DNA of 64,000 bases from JADJOY01 sp016713535 [NCBI: Deltaproteobacteria bacterium] (GTDB lineage Bacteria; JADJOY01): NCBI GenBank assembly GCA_016713535.1, contig JADJOY010000007.1, positions 1 through 64,000 on the forward strand, in the 5' to 3' direction. The notes below the pieces were generated by a model. It saw nothing but the letters and a program-made list of their open reading frames with translations, had not been told where the DNA came from and searched no databases. This document shows positions 54,053-62,700 of this stretch, piece by piece. The number at the start of each line of letters is the position of its first letter. Position 1 is the stretch's first letter. Both the position numbers and the translations under genes were made by a program.

Positions 54053-55470
54053 CACGCTCCTCGCCCGGACGCCGCCAGGGCGCACATCTTCCAGCCGTAG
54101 TTGGGGAACCCGCCGCCCTCGTGGATGCGACGGAAGGTGAGGCCCACCCGCGCACCCACCGCCACCGCGCTGCGCTCGGCGTCGACCAGCTCGGCGTAGT
54201 AGCGCCCGCCGCCGTCGAGGTCGGCCGCGACCATCACCGTGGGCGGCTCGGGGCTCGGCACCAGGTGGTCGGCGGTGAACGTGACGATGGTGCCGCTGCG
54301 GCCGAGCGCGACCTCGCCGAACTCGCGCCCGTCGCAACCGTGGCACACCGGCTTGGGCGGCAGCTCGATGGCGCCGCACGAGCGGCAGCGGGCACCGCGC
54401 CACCGCACCAGCGCGCGCTCGTCGCGCGCCAGAACCGCGGGCGAGGTCCAGGGATCGAGGTGCTCGCCGGCGAGCAGGCCGCGCATCCGCAGGTACTGGG
54501 GATAACGCGTGATCGCACGGGTGGGCGCGAGCGCCGCCGCGAGCCGCTCGGCGAGGCGAGGTGCGTCGTCGCCGGCGCGCACCAGGAGCGCCTCGGCGCC
54601 GGTGCAGGCACCCAGCACCAGCAGCTTCTCGCCGGGCTTCGACGTGGCGAGCCCGCGCACCAGCGCGAGCGGGAACGCCGCCGCGCCGAGGGCGCCGATG
54701 GCCTCGAGGGTACCGTCCTCGACGATCCTCTCGGCGGGTAGCCCGAGGCTCTTGCGGAGCGCGCGATCGGCGGCGCCGTCCGGCGCGGCGAGCGCGACGC
54801 GCACCTGCGCGGCCTCGAGGTCGTGGGCCGCGAGCACCTGGCGGGCCAGCGTCCGCATCGCCAGCGGGAAGCCCTTCTCCTGCACGAACGGCCGATCGGC
54901 CTCCGCGGTGAAGCGCTCGCCCCGGCGCCGCCAGCGCTCGCGCAGGCCGGTGGTCAGCGAGGCATGCGCGAGGACCTCGCCGAAGCGCGCCTCGCCGCCC
55001 AGCACCACCGCGATGCCGCCGTCGCCGAGCGCGCCTTCGGCGTTGCTGCCGGGCTCGGGCGCCTGCACTTCCGCGGCGGCCACCAGCGCGCGCGAAGCGC
55101 CCGCGCGGACCGCCTGCGCCGCCGCGCGCAGCCCGTGCGCGCCGGCGCCCAGCGAGCCGCCGAGCTCGGCGGCGTGCACCGCCTCGGAGAGGTCACAGCC
55201 GACGGCGAGCTGGTTGACGTTGCCGCCATCCTCGAGCGCGGACGTGGTCGAGGCGAGGAAGAGCTCGGTGATCGAGGCGCTCGGCACCACGCCGGTGTCG
55301 AACGCCGCGTCGACCGCGAGCGTCACCGCGTCTTGATCGTGGGCGGCCACCGAACGGGTCGCCGAGCCGCCCGATCCCCAGCTCGCGCGGAGCAAGGCGC
55401 CTGGCAGCCGGCGCACGGGGATGGCGACGCCGAGCGCCTCGATGCCGACCGTCACGGATCCAGAGCTCAT
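54052..55470 (-). CDS. HMG-CoA synthase-like protein fused to a DUF35 OB-fold domain
   Basis: 472 residues. N-terminal thiolase/HMGCS-like half (VTVGIEALGVAIPVRRLP; GSLGAGAHGLRAAAQAV at the usual nucleophile turn, where no Cys is present; EGALGDGGIAVVLGG). C-terminal DUF35: zinc ribbon CRSCG...CHGC and OB-fold GTIVTFTADHLVPSPEPPTVMVAADLDGG. Bacterial fusions of this kind pair with an adjoining thiolase, as in the archaeal thiolase/HMGCS/DUF35 complex where the DUF35 arm holds CoA and shuttles the intermediate. The TGATG overlap with the thiolase fits. Missing nucleophile means the HMGCS half may be structural. Pathway unknown. Confidence 0.88.
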   Translation of the reverse strand: MSSGSVTVGIEALGVAIPVRRLPGALLRASWGSGGSATRSVAAHDQDAVTLAVDAAFDTGVVPSASITELFLASTTSALEDGGNVNQLAVGCDLSEAVHAAELGGSLGAGAHGLRAAAQAVRAGASRALVAAAEVQAPEPGSNAEGALGDGGIAVVLGGEARFGEVLAHASLTTGLRERWRRRGERFTAEADRPFVQEKGFPLAMRTLARQVLAAHDLEAAQVRVALAAPDGAADRALRKSLGLPAERIVEDGTLEAIGALGAAAFPLALVRGLATSKPGEKLLVLGACTGAEALLVRAGDDAPRLAERLAAALAPTRAITRYPQYLRMRGLLAGEHLDPWTSPAVLARDERALVRWRGARCRSCGAIELPPKPVCHGCDGREFGEVALGRSGTIVTFTADHLVPSPEPPTVMVAADLDGGGRYYAELVDAERSAVAVGARVGLTFRRIHEGGGFPNYGWKMCALAASGRGA

Positions 55471-55603
55471 GCGTCGTGGGTGCCTGAAGTGCGCCGCATC
55501 CTACCGCGCTCCCGGGAGAATGGCTGCCATCCGCCTGGAGCCAGGTCGGTGCGCGCGCCTCGCACCGTGAGATCGGGGCTGCTCGCGACCGCCGCCGCGA
55601 CTG

Positions 55604-55622
55604 CGTAAGGCTTCCCCTTACG
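55604..55622. promoter_or_regulatory. Inverted repeat upstream of the diguanylate cyclase
   Basis: CGTAAGG-CTTCC-CCTTACG is a perfect 7-base inverted repeat in a locally AT-richer stretch, about 100 bases before the cyclase start and 134 bases before the HMGCS-like gene on the other strand. It may be an operator for either. Confidence 0.4.
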
Positions 55623-55723
55623 ACATACCTAATGAGTAGTGACTAACCTCCTCTCGAGGTCTGGCCGGCGCTGCAACGACGGAGCGAGGCTCGGATCTTC
55701 GCCTCGCGACGAGCCACCTCGAG

Positions 55724-56953
55724 ATGACCGAATCCCCCTCCGCCGCACATCTGCCCACGACCACCGCGGCGACCTCGCCGCCGAGGTCGCCCTGGCGGCG
55801 GGTGCGGAGCGCCTGGCGGCGCTGGAACGAGGCCTCGCACGCGCTCATCGATCGCGTCCTCGCCGCGGTCGGCGGGCCATCCCAGCACTTCGACGAGTTC
55901 GAGGGCTACGCGCGGCACATGACCGCGCGGGCGTGGACCGGCTTCGCCGTCGCGTGCTGCATCATCAACCTGGCCTTCTGGGGCTTCGATCCGCTCATCT
56001 TCCACGGCGACGCGGCGATGCTCGGCCTCTTCACCGCGTGGCGCGTGGTGTTCCTGGTGACGGCGGTGGCGGGCGGGCTCGCGATGTGGCGGATCGCCAG
56101 CCGGCGCAGCTCACCGTATGCGGCGGCGCTCGCGATCCTGATGGCGTTCACCGGCTTCACGTACGTCTTGTTCGGCTTCCTCGGCGGGCCCGACCGGCCG
56201 TGGCTTCACACCGGAATGATGTTCCCGCTCATCACGATGCTGTTCGTGGTACCGGTGCTGACGCGCCTGGCGTTGTCGTTCGGCACCGCGGCGCTGGTGC
56301 TGGCGAGCTCGTTCGGGTTCCATCCGTCCTACCTCCACGAGCCGTTCGTGCTGAACCTGTTCGGCATGACGTTCGGGATCGCGCTGCTCGGCACCATGAT
56401 GGGGCACGCGTTCTACGAGCTGCTGCGCAGGAACTTCGTGCAGCGACGCGAGCTGACGCGGCTCGCCTACACCGACTCGCTCACCGGCGTGGCGAACCGC
56501 GCGCGATTCCTGGCGCTCGCCGAGCGCGAGGTGGCGCGGGCGCAGCGCTACCGCCGGCCGCTCTCGCTCCTGGTCCTCGACGTCGACCACTTCAAGCGCA
56601 TCAACGACAGCTTCGGGCACCTCGCGGGCGACGCCGCGCTGCGCGAGCTCGGGCTCGCGCTCGCCGGCTCGGTGCGCGCGAGCGACCTGGTGGGACGCCT
56701 CGGCGGCGAGGAGTTCGGAGTGGTGCTCCCCGAGACCGACGTGCGGGCCGCCACCGAGCTCGCCGAGCGCCTGCGGACGTCGGTCCACCGCGTCATGGTG
56801 CCGAACGAGGGTGACGGGGCCGCGATGTCCGTGACGATCGGCGCGAGCGAGCTCGCCACCCAGACCGAGGGGCTGCGGGAGCTCCTCATCCGCGCCGACC
56901 GCGCGCTCTACCAGGGCAAGCGCGATGGCCGCGACCGGGTGGTGATCGGCTGA
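55724..56953 (+). CDS. Membrane diguanylate cyclase (GGEEF, intact I-site)
   Basis: 409 residues. Five to six membrane helices (AWTGFAVACCIINLAFWGF through MTFGIALLGTMMGHAFYELL) make a MASE-like sensor region with no known ligand. The GGDEF domain has DSLTGVANRARFLALAE, VLDVDHFKRINDSFGHLAGDAAL and RLGGEEFGVVLPE. The product-inhibition site RASD lies five residues before GGEEF as required, so it should make c-di-GMP and be inhibited by it. ATG 55724. It stands alone, divergent from the HMGCS-like gene. Confidence 0.93.
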   Translation: MTESPSAAHLPTTTAATSPPRSPWRRVRSAWRRWNEASHALIDRVLAAVGGPSQHFDEFEGYARHMTARAWTGFAVACCIINLAFWGFDPLIFHGDAAMLGLFTAWRVVFLVTAVAGGLAMWRIASRRSSPYAAALAILMAFTGFTYVLFGFLGGPDRPWLHTGMMFPLITMLFVVPVLTRLALSFGTAALVLASSFGFHPSYLHEPFVLNLFGMTFGIALLGTMMGHAFYELLRRNFVQRRELTRLAYTDSLTGVANRARFLALAEREVARAQRYRRPLSLLVLDVDHFKRINDSFGHLAGDAALRELGLALAGSVRASDLVGRLGGEEFGVVLPETDVRAATELAERLRTSVHRVMVPNEGDGAAMSVTIGASELATQTEGLRELLIRADRALYQGKRDGRDRVVIG

Positions 56954-56962
56954 GTCTCGACG

Positions 56963-56983
56963 GGGGGGCTGTTCCAGCCCCCC
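56963..56983. terminator. Hairpin between convergent genes
   Basis: GGGGGGCTG-TTC-CAGCCCCCC forms a 9-base stem with a 3-base loop between the convergent cyclase and DUF3592 genes. There is no T run on either side, so it may stall or only protect transcripts. Confidence 0.5.
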
Positions 56984-56997
56984 GAAGGAACATCAGG

Positions 56998-57993
56998 CTA
57001 GCGTCGCCGGCGCCACCGGCGGATGGCCTCGAGCCGCTCGCGCAACAGCCACCGCCCGAGGCCGAGACCGATCACCGACAGCACCACCGCCTCGAACGAC
57101 ACCGGTTCCCCCGCGTGCGTGCGGTGGAGCGAGTGGTAGTAGAGCATCGTTCCCGAGAGCGTCGCGATCACGATCCCCTCGAGCTCGACCGTGCTCAGCT
57201 CGGGCCGGTGCACGAAGAGCCACACGCCGAGGCCGGCCACCGCGAGGCCGAGCCCGACGCCGAACGGGTGCTCGTCGGTGACGATCCGCCGGATCATCAC
57301 CAGGTAGAGGATCGCGACCGACGCGAACACCAGGGCCGTCGCGACGAGCTGGGTGCGAAAGCCACTCTCTCCCCGGCCGATCCAGATCAACGCCAGTCCG
57401 GTGAGCGCGGCGGTGGCCACCAGCAGCAGCTGGCCCTGCTCGACCGCGAACGGGCTGATCCCCACCATCGCCGGCCCCACCACCGTGAACGCGAGGCCGA
57501 CGAGCTGGAGCGCCAGCCAGCCACGCCGCGCGTCCGGGGAGCTGGTCGCCCGCGGCGTGGCGACTCGTCGGCTCCACAGCGGGAACGAGCCGAGGAAGAG
57601 GCCGGCGCCGAGACCGAGGACGGGCGTGAGCCACTGCTCGCCGAAGCTCGCGACCACCGCCTTCGAGGGGTCGTCCGGCGAATAGTAGAGCGGCACCGTC
57701 CGGCCCAGCCGGCGCTCGGCGCTCTGATCCGCGCCCACCATCGAGGAGTTGCGGTGAGCCGCGCCGCTCGCGTCCCGGAACTCGACGACCGGGCGATAGA
57801 GCGTGGCGTCGCCGAGCAACGACGCCGCTGGATCGGGCACGGCGCCCACGATCGTCCCCTCGGTGCGAATCCAGTCGCGGGTCACCGCCATGCTGTCGCG
57901 GGTGACGTACACCGTGACCAGGAGGCTCGCGAGGCCCGCCAGCACGAACACCACGCTCCACAGCCGCCCGTCGCTCGCCCCGCGCGTCGTCAC
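56998..57993 (-). CDS. DUF3592 multi-span membrane protein
   Basis: 331 residues from GTG 57993. An N-terminal helix (LWSVVFVLAGLASLLVTVYVT) is followed by the DUF3592 domain (TEGTIVGAVPDPAASLLGDATLYRPVVEFRDASGAAHR, then RTVPLYYSPDDPSKAVV) and about seven more helices. DUF3592 proteins have no proven role; many are near secretion or envelope genes. The VVEFRDASG and YSPDDPSKA signatures make the assignment firm. The function is not known. Confidence 0.82.
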   Translation of the reverse strand: MTTRGASDGRLWSVVFVLAGLASLLVTVYVTRDSMAVTRDWIRTEGTIVGAVPDPAASLLGDATLYRPVVEFRDASGAAHRNSSMVGADQSAERRLGRTVPLYYSPDDPSKAVVASFGEQWLTPVLGLGAGLFLGSFPLWSRRVATPRATSSPDARRGWLALQLVGLAFTVVGPAMVGISPFAVEQGQLLLVATAALTGLALIWIGRGESGFRTQLVATALVFASVAILYLVMIRRIVTDEHPFGVGLGLAVAGLGVWLFVHRPELSTVELEGIVIATLSGTMLYYHSLHRTHAGEPVSFEAVVLSVIGLGLGRWLLRERLEAIRRWRRRR

Positions 57994-58067
57994 GATCCGG
58001 CCGAGGCTACTCCCGCACGCCGCCGCCTGGTAGACCGGCGGCGCGCGGTTCCTCCGCGCGACCCCCG

Positions 58068-58506
58068 ATGCGGCTCGAAGCGGCGACTCTTCGGCTTCGA
58101 GCGGCGCTGGGCCGAGGCGCTCTTCGAGGCGATCCTCGGCCTCGACGAGCGCGGCGCGTCCCATCGCGCGCTGATTCCGTTCGCCGCCATCGACCGCGCC
58201 GCGTTCTGGAGCGCGCTCGAGACCGCGCCCGCGCCATCGTTTCGCTTCGGGTTGCGCGGGTTCGTCTACGGGCTCACGCTCGCGACGCTCTTCGATCGCC
58301 GCTTCGCGAAGCCGTTCGTGCGCCTGGCGACCGACGAGCGGCTGCGCGCGATCGAGGCCCTCGACCGCGACCCGCGCTACGGCGTGCGCCAGGCCATGGC
58401 GGCGCTCAAGATGCTGGCGTGCTTCGCCTACTTCGACGCGCCCGCGGTCCGGGCCCGGTTCGAGTGCGGCGCGGCGCCGGCGACCGCGCGCGGTGCCGCG
58501 CCGTGA
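58068..58506 (+). CDS. Gluconate-2-dehydrogenase-subunit-3-like small protein, possible frameshift at start
   Basis: The frame ending at TGA 58504 codes FGFERRWAEALFEAILGLDERGASHRALIPFAAIDRAAFWSALE to YGVRQAMAALKMLACFAYFDAPAVRARFECG. This alpha-helical protein typically precedes GMC oxidoreductases as a small partner subunit. There is no start codon in this frame; ATG 58068 is in the next frame (MRLEAATL) and joins if one base is added near 58091. The following oxidoreductase overlaps it by GTGA, so the two are translated together. Confidence 0.68.
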
Positions 58507-60008
58507 GCCCGCTCGTCCACGTCGATGGGCGCCGAGTGCGCCTGCCGCTCGCGATCGAGGCCGACGTGGTGATCGTCGGCAGCGGTCCCGCCGGCGCGGC
58601 GGTGGCGCGGCGCCTCGCGGCGGCGGGCGTCGACGTGGCGGTCCTCGAGGAAGGCTTCGAGGCCACGCCCGAGACCTTCGAGGCGAGCGGCGTGCGCGCG
58701 CTCGCCCGGCTCTACCGCGACATGGGGACGTCGATCGCCTTCGGCCGCGCGCCGATGCCGTTCCTCCAGGGCCGCGCGGTGGGTGGCACCTCGGTGGTGA
58801 ACGGGGCCATCTGCTGGCGCTTCTCGCGCGAGACCCTCGACGACTGGGTGCGCGCCGACCCGGCGCTCCGCGACGCGCTTCCCTGGGAGTCGCTCGAGCG
58901 CGTCGAGGACGAGATCGAGGAACGCCTCGGCCTCCGCGCCACCGACGCCGCCGTCGCGGGCCCCAAGACCCTGCTCCTCGGCGCCGGCGCGGAGGCACTC
59001 GGCATCGCGCACCGGCCGATCCGCCGCAACGTCGGCGCGTGCGCCGGCGAGGGCCGCTGCCTGCAGGGCTGCCCACACGGCCACAAGCTCTCGATGGACC
59101 GCACCTTCCTGCGCGACGCCGCCGATCGGTCGGCGCGGATCTTCGCGGGGGTCAGGGTGCGGCGCGTGGTGATCGAGCGCGGCCGCGCCGTGGGGGTCAG
59201 CGGGCGCTCGGCCGCCGGTGGCGCGGTGGTGGCGCGCGCCCGGCGCGCGGTGGTCCTGGCGGCGAGCGCGATCCAGACCCCGTGCCTGCTGCTGGCGAGC
59301 GGCCTCGGCGACGCCGCCGTGGGCCGCAACCTCACCGCTCACCCGGGCGTGTCGGTCACGGCGCGGTTCGACGCACCGGTGCGCAACTACCGGGGCGCGA
59401 CCCAGGGCCACGAGGTCACCGGCTGGCGCGACCAGGGGCTCAAGCTCGAGGCGCTCGGCTTCGACCTGTCGATCCTCGCCAGCCGCGTCCCGGGTGTGGC
59501 CGGCGAGCTGGCGCGGCACATCGACGAGCTCGATCACTTCGCGGTGTGGGGCGCGGCCGTGCGCGCGCAGAGCCGCGGACGCGTGCGGTCGGGACCCGCC
59601 CGGGCGCTCGTCACGTACAGCCTGGGCCGGGACGACATGGTCACGGCGCGGCGCGGGGCGCGGGTGCTCGCCGAGACCTTCTTCGCCGCCGGCGCGCGCG
59701 AGGTGTACCCCGGGATCGCCGGCTTCCCGGCCGTGCTGCCCGACCCCCGCCGGGCCGCCGACATCGAGCGCGACGCCCCCCTCGAGCCGCGCGCGTACGC
59801 GATGTCGATGACGCACCTGTTCGGCACCGCGCGCATGGGCAGCGACCCCGGGCGCTCGGTGGTGCGTCCCGACTTCCGCCACCATCGCGTCGATCGGCTC
59901 TACGTCGCCGACTCGAGTGTCTTCCCCGGCAACCTGGGCGTGAACCCCCAGGTGCCGATCATGGCGATCGCGACGCTCTGCGCCGAGCGGATCCTCGTCC
60001 CGAGCTGA
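58503..60008 (+). CDS. GMC-family FAD oxidoreductase
   Basis: 501 residues from GTG 58503. The FAD-binding Rossmann motif is DVVIVGSGPAGAAVARRLAAAGVDVAVLEEG; GRAVGGTSVVNGAICWRFS is the second GMC signature. A Cys cluster (CAGEGRCLQGCPHGHK) could bind iron-sulfur, as in the long-chain alcohol and gluconate-type GMC dehydrogenases. C-terminal MTHLFGTARMG and PGNLGVNPQVPIMAIATLCAERI match the catalytic His region and FAD cap of the family. It oxidises an alcohol or sugar, probably passing electrons to a quinone or cytochrome. It is paired with the small subunit just upstream. Confidence 0.9.
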   Translation: MSPLVHVDGRRVRLPLAIEADVVIVGSGPAGAAVARRLAAAGVDVAVLEEGFEATPETFEASGVRALARLYRDMGTSIAFGRAPMPFLQGRAVGGTSVVNGAICWRFSRETLDDWVRADPALRDALPWESLERVEDEIEERLGLRATDAAVAGPKTLLLGAGAEALGIAHRPIRRNVGACAGEGRCLQGCPHGHKLSMDRTFLRDAADRSARIFAGVRVRRVVIERGRAVGVSGRSAAGGAVVARARRAVVLAASAIQTPCLLLASGLGDAAVGRNLTAHPGVSVTARFDAPVRNYRGATQGHEVTGWRDQGLKLEALGFDLSILASRVPGVAGELARHIDELDHFAVWGAAVRAQSRGRVRSGPARALVTYSLGRDDMVTARRGARVLAETFFAAGAREVYPGIAGFPAVLPDPRRAADIERDAPLEPRAYAMSMTHLFGTARMGSDPGRSVVRPDFRHHRVDRLYVADSSVFPGNLGVNPQVPIMAIATLCAERILVPS

Positions 60009-60122
60009 GGCGGGACCCCGCTCCACCAGGTCTCCGGGCCCCTCCGCCCTCCAGCCGGAAATTGTCTCGAGGGCAAGACGATCCCGGGATCCGCTGCTAG
60101 GTTGCGCCGGTTGGAGGACCGG

Positions 60123-60734
60123 ATGACGGACCATCAGCCGACCCGCGCGCAGCTCTCCCACCCGCGCGCCGCCATCTTCATCACACTCGCTGTCACCTGC
60201 TTCGCCTCCCGCCTGCTGCCCGCGGATCGCGTCGCCCACGCCGCCGACGCCCCGCCGGCGGCTTCGTTTCACGACCTCGGCGCCAGGACGCTGACCGGCC
60301 AGGACGTCCCGTTCAAGGACTACGCCGGCAAGGTCGTGCTGGCGGTGAACGTCGCCAGCCAGTGCGGCTACACGCCCCAGTACCAGGGGCTCCAGAAGCT
60401 CTCCGAGGCGCTCGGCCCCAAGGGGCTCGTCGTCGTCGGCTTCCCGAGCAACGAGTTCGGCGGGCAAGAGCCCGGATCGGCGGAAGAGATCCAGACCTTC
60501 TGCAAGCGAAACTACGGCGTCACCTTCCCGATGTTCCAGAAGCTCGTCACCAAGCCCGGCCCCGACCAGTCGCCGATCTACCGGTTCCTGACCGCGGGTC
60601 GCGAGGCGCCGGGCTGGAACTTCTGCAAGTACCTGGTGGGGAAAGACGGCAAGGTCGTCGCCTTCTTCCCCAGCAAGGTCGCTCCCGAGGATCGAACGCT
60701 TCGGGAGGCGATCGAGACGGCCCTGACTCACTGA
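60123..60734 (+). CDS. Exported glutathione-peroxidase-family peroxidase (Cys type)
   Basis: 203 residues from ATG 60123 after GGAGGACC. Sec signal with a leading hydrophobic stretch (AAIFITLAVTCFASRLLPA, cleavage near ADRVAHA). The GPx fold has NVASQCGYTPQYQGL with Cys in place of selenocysteine, GFPSNEFGGQEPGS with the catalytic Gln, and WNFCKYLV with the catalytic Trp and Asn. It reduces hydroperoxides, most likely with thioredoxin-like partners, in the periplasm. The RlpA gene follows 62 bases downstream in the same direction. Confidence 0.93.
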   Translation: MTDHQPTRAQLSHPRAAIFITLAVTCFASRLLPADRVAHAADAPPAASFHDLGARTLTGQDVPFKDYAGKVVLAVNVASQCGYTPQYQGLQKLSEALGPKGLVVVGFPSNEFGGQEPGSAEEIQTFCKRNYGVTFPMFQKLVTKPGPDQSPIYRFLTAGREAPGWNFCKYLVGKDGKVVAFFPSKVAPEDRTLREAIETALTH

Positions 60735-60796
60735 CCGACCTCGTGGCCGGGTGGTTCCGGTCGCGCCCTTTCCTCGAACCCACTCCCGGGGGTCCG

Positions 60797-61195
60797 ATGA
60801 AGCGACGACGATGGTTCGTGATGGCAGCCGCGCTGATGGCAGTGCTCATCGGCCCGGCCGATCGAGTGCGCGCGAGCGAGCGAGGGCCCGGCGAGACCGG
60901 CCTCGCGACGGTTTACGCGGCTCGCTTCCAAGGCAAGCGCACCGCGAGCGGCGAGCGCTACGATAGGAACGGCCTGACCGCGGCGCACAAGACGCTGCCT
61001 TTCGGCACCCGCGTCAAGGTGACGCGCGTCGACAACGGCAAGAGTGTGGTGGTGCGCGTGAACGACCGTGGGCCGCATCCGGCGGGCCGGGTGGTCGACA
61101 TGTCGTCGGCGGCCGCGGCGCGGCTCGGGATGCGTGGCAACCCGATGGCGCGCGTGCGCGTCGAGGTGCTGCCGCCCGCGACCCGGCCGCGGTGA
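60797..61195 (+). CDS. rlpA: RlpA-like double-psi beta-barrel septal-ring protein
   Basis: 132 residues, ATG 60797. A signal peptide (RRWFVMAAALMAVLIGPADRVRAS) leads directly into the double-psi barrel: GLATVYAARFQGKRTASGERYDRNGLTAAHKTLPFGTRVKVTRVDNGKSVVVRVNDRGP, then RVVDMSSAAAARLGM. All residues usual for RlpA lytic transglycosylases (catalytic Glu in SGERYD, Asp in VVDMS) are present. No SPOR domain follows, so septal targeting is less certain. Acts on naked glycan strands in the periplasm. Confidence 0.9.
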   Translation: MKRRRWFVMAAALMAVLIGPADRVRASERGPGETGLATVYAARFQGKRTASGERYDRNGLTAAHKTLPFGTRVKVTRVDNGKSVVVRVNDRGPHPAGRVVDMSSAAAARLGMRGNPMARVRVEVLPPATRPR

Positions 61196-61576
61196 GTTGT
61201 TTCGGGGAGCGCGCGAAGCGCGCGGGTTCCAGCCCCCCGCCGGACGGTCGCGCGCCGCGCGACCGGCGCTACGCTCCGGTGTTGCATCGCCGGTCCGGTC
61301 GATCGCTGTTCGCAGGCCACCCCCGAGGTGCTCGGCTTGCGCTCGTGGCGGTGCGCCGAGGGTGCGAATCGTTCCATCCGGGTCGCTCACGGAAGCCGCG
61401 TGCGCCCGGCGTCGGGGGGGGCCCCCGTCGCTACGAAGCTTTTCGTAGCGCGGGGGGCTCCGTCCCCCCGCGCTGGGGTTTCTCGGGGGTCTTTCCAGGA
61501 CCCCAACGCAGCCGCCGGAGCGCGCGTTTGAGCCGCTCGACCCCCGGAACCGCTTCGGAGGGACCGCCGCGGTGCG
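61196..61576. repeat. Repeat-rich gap between convergent genes
   Basis: Contains GGGGGGCCCCCGTCGCTACGAAGCTTTTCGTAGCGCGGGGGGCTCCGTCCCCCC (two facing hairpins, 61418-61470, with the ACGAAG-CTTTTCGT centre pairing) and the GGGTTTCTCGGGGGTCTTTCCAGGACCCC element, the reverse of that at 45335-45370. No gene is supported. Confidence 0.65.
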
Positions 61577-62386
61577 CTACGCGCGGGCGGCGCTGCGCCT
61601 GCGCACGGCGGGCTTGCCCTTCGTCGCCGCGCCGCGGCGCGGATGGACACCCTCGGTGATCGCCCGCACCACGTCGAGCATCACGCGCACCGCTCGGGCC
61701 CGGTCCTCCGGCCCACGCTTGCTGTGGCGGAGCTGGTAGCGAATGATCTCGTCGAACGCGCCCATGTAGGCGCGGATCAAGAGTGGGTCGGCAAGGTCGC
61801 TTCCTTCGAGCCGTTGCTCGCGGTGCGCGACCTCGGTGATCACCTCGGCGGCCCTGTCGCGCGCGGCTTCGAGCGCCGAGCCGCGCTTGGTCGACTCGAT
61901 GGCGATGAGGTCGAAGAGGTCGCCGGTCTCGAACGCGACCCCGACCTGCGAGTCGATGAGCTCGGCGAGGGTCTGCGGGTTGCCGCCGACACCGACGCCG
62001 GCCTCGCGGAACGTGGCGCCGACCGCGGCCTGGAACTGGTCGTTGAGCGCGGCGAACACGTCCTCTTTGCTGCGGAACGCCCGGTAGAACGTGGCGCGTC
62101 CCATGCCGGTCGCGTCGAGGATGTCCTCGACCGTCGCCTCCGCGACGCCCTTGCGCACGAACACGTAGCTCGCCGCGCGCAGGATCTCGCGGCGCGCCGA
62201 GAAGTCGCGCGGTGGCCGCCCGCTCGGCCGCCGGCGGCGCGCCGGGACGAAGCCCTTGAGGTCGACGCGCAGGGGCGGCGTGGCCCCGGCTGCGACGCGT
62301 GCGGTGTTGCTCTTGATCCCGCGCCGCGCGTTGCGCCGCGCCGGCGATCGCTGGCCGTTTCGCTTCGTCGTCTTCACGGATCGCAT
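61577..62386 (-). CDS. TetR-family transcriptional regulator
   Basis: 269 residues from ATG 62386. A basic, low-complexity lead of about 65 residues precedes the TetR helix-turn-helix: REILRAASYVFVRKGVAEATVEDILDATGMGRATFYRAFRSKEDVFAALNDQF. The C-terminal ligand domain (LAELIDSQVGVAFETGDLFDLIAIESTKRGSA; DEIIRYQLRHSKRG) is of TetR_C type, ligand unknown. No copy of the TTGACG-N3-CGTCAA palindrome lies in its own upstream region (62387-62700), which otherwise shows nothing clear, so a link to the 8061/14855 operators is not supported. The unusually long lead may be non-translated if a later start is used. Confidence 0.87.
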   Translation of the reverse strand: MRSVKTTKRNGQRSPARRNARRGIKSNTARVAAGATPPLRVDLKGFVPARRRRPSGRPPRDFSARREILRAASYVFVRKGVAEATVEDILDATGMGRATFYRAFRSKEDVFAALNDQFQAAVGATFREAGVGVGGNPQTLAELIDSQVGVAFETGDLFDLIAIESTKRGSALEAARDRAAEVITEVAHREQRLEGSDLADPLLIRAYMGAFDEIIRYQLRHSKRGPEDRARAVRVMLDVVRAITEGVHPRRGAATKGKPAVRRRSAARA

Positions 62387-62700
62387 TGAAACACACCCGT
62401 CCCCATGGCCGCCGTGGCGCATTTGCACCATTTCCCCGCGCCGCCAGCCGGAAATCGGAATCCTGCGTGGCGCGGCCACGGCTCGACTGGCACCCGTGGC
62501 TCGCCTGGAAGGCGAGCCACGTTCGGTGCGGCCCACGCGCCACGATCGGCCGCCAGTCTGCCAGGCCGGCCTCCTCGGACGCCTAACCTCGTTCGAGATC
62601 GACGGGCGCGCGTCGCGCCGCGGGCCTCGTCGGTGGGCGCTCACGCCAACCGAGGTGCAGATCGTCACGCGCATACGGTAAAAGTCCCGCACCGGCGCGC

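Noticed and set aside
61577-62386. TetR gene as the regulator of the TTGACG-N3-CGTCAA operators
   Set aside because: It is over 47 kb from the nearest site and has no such palindrome in its own upstream region; no evidence links them.
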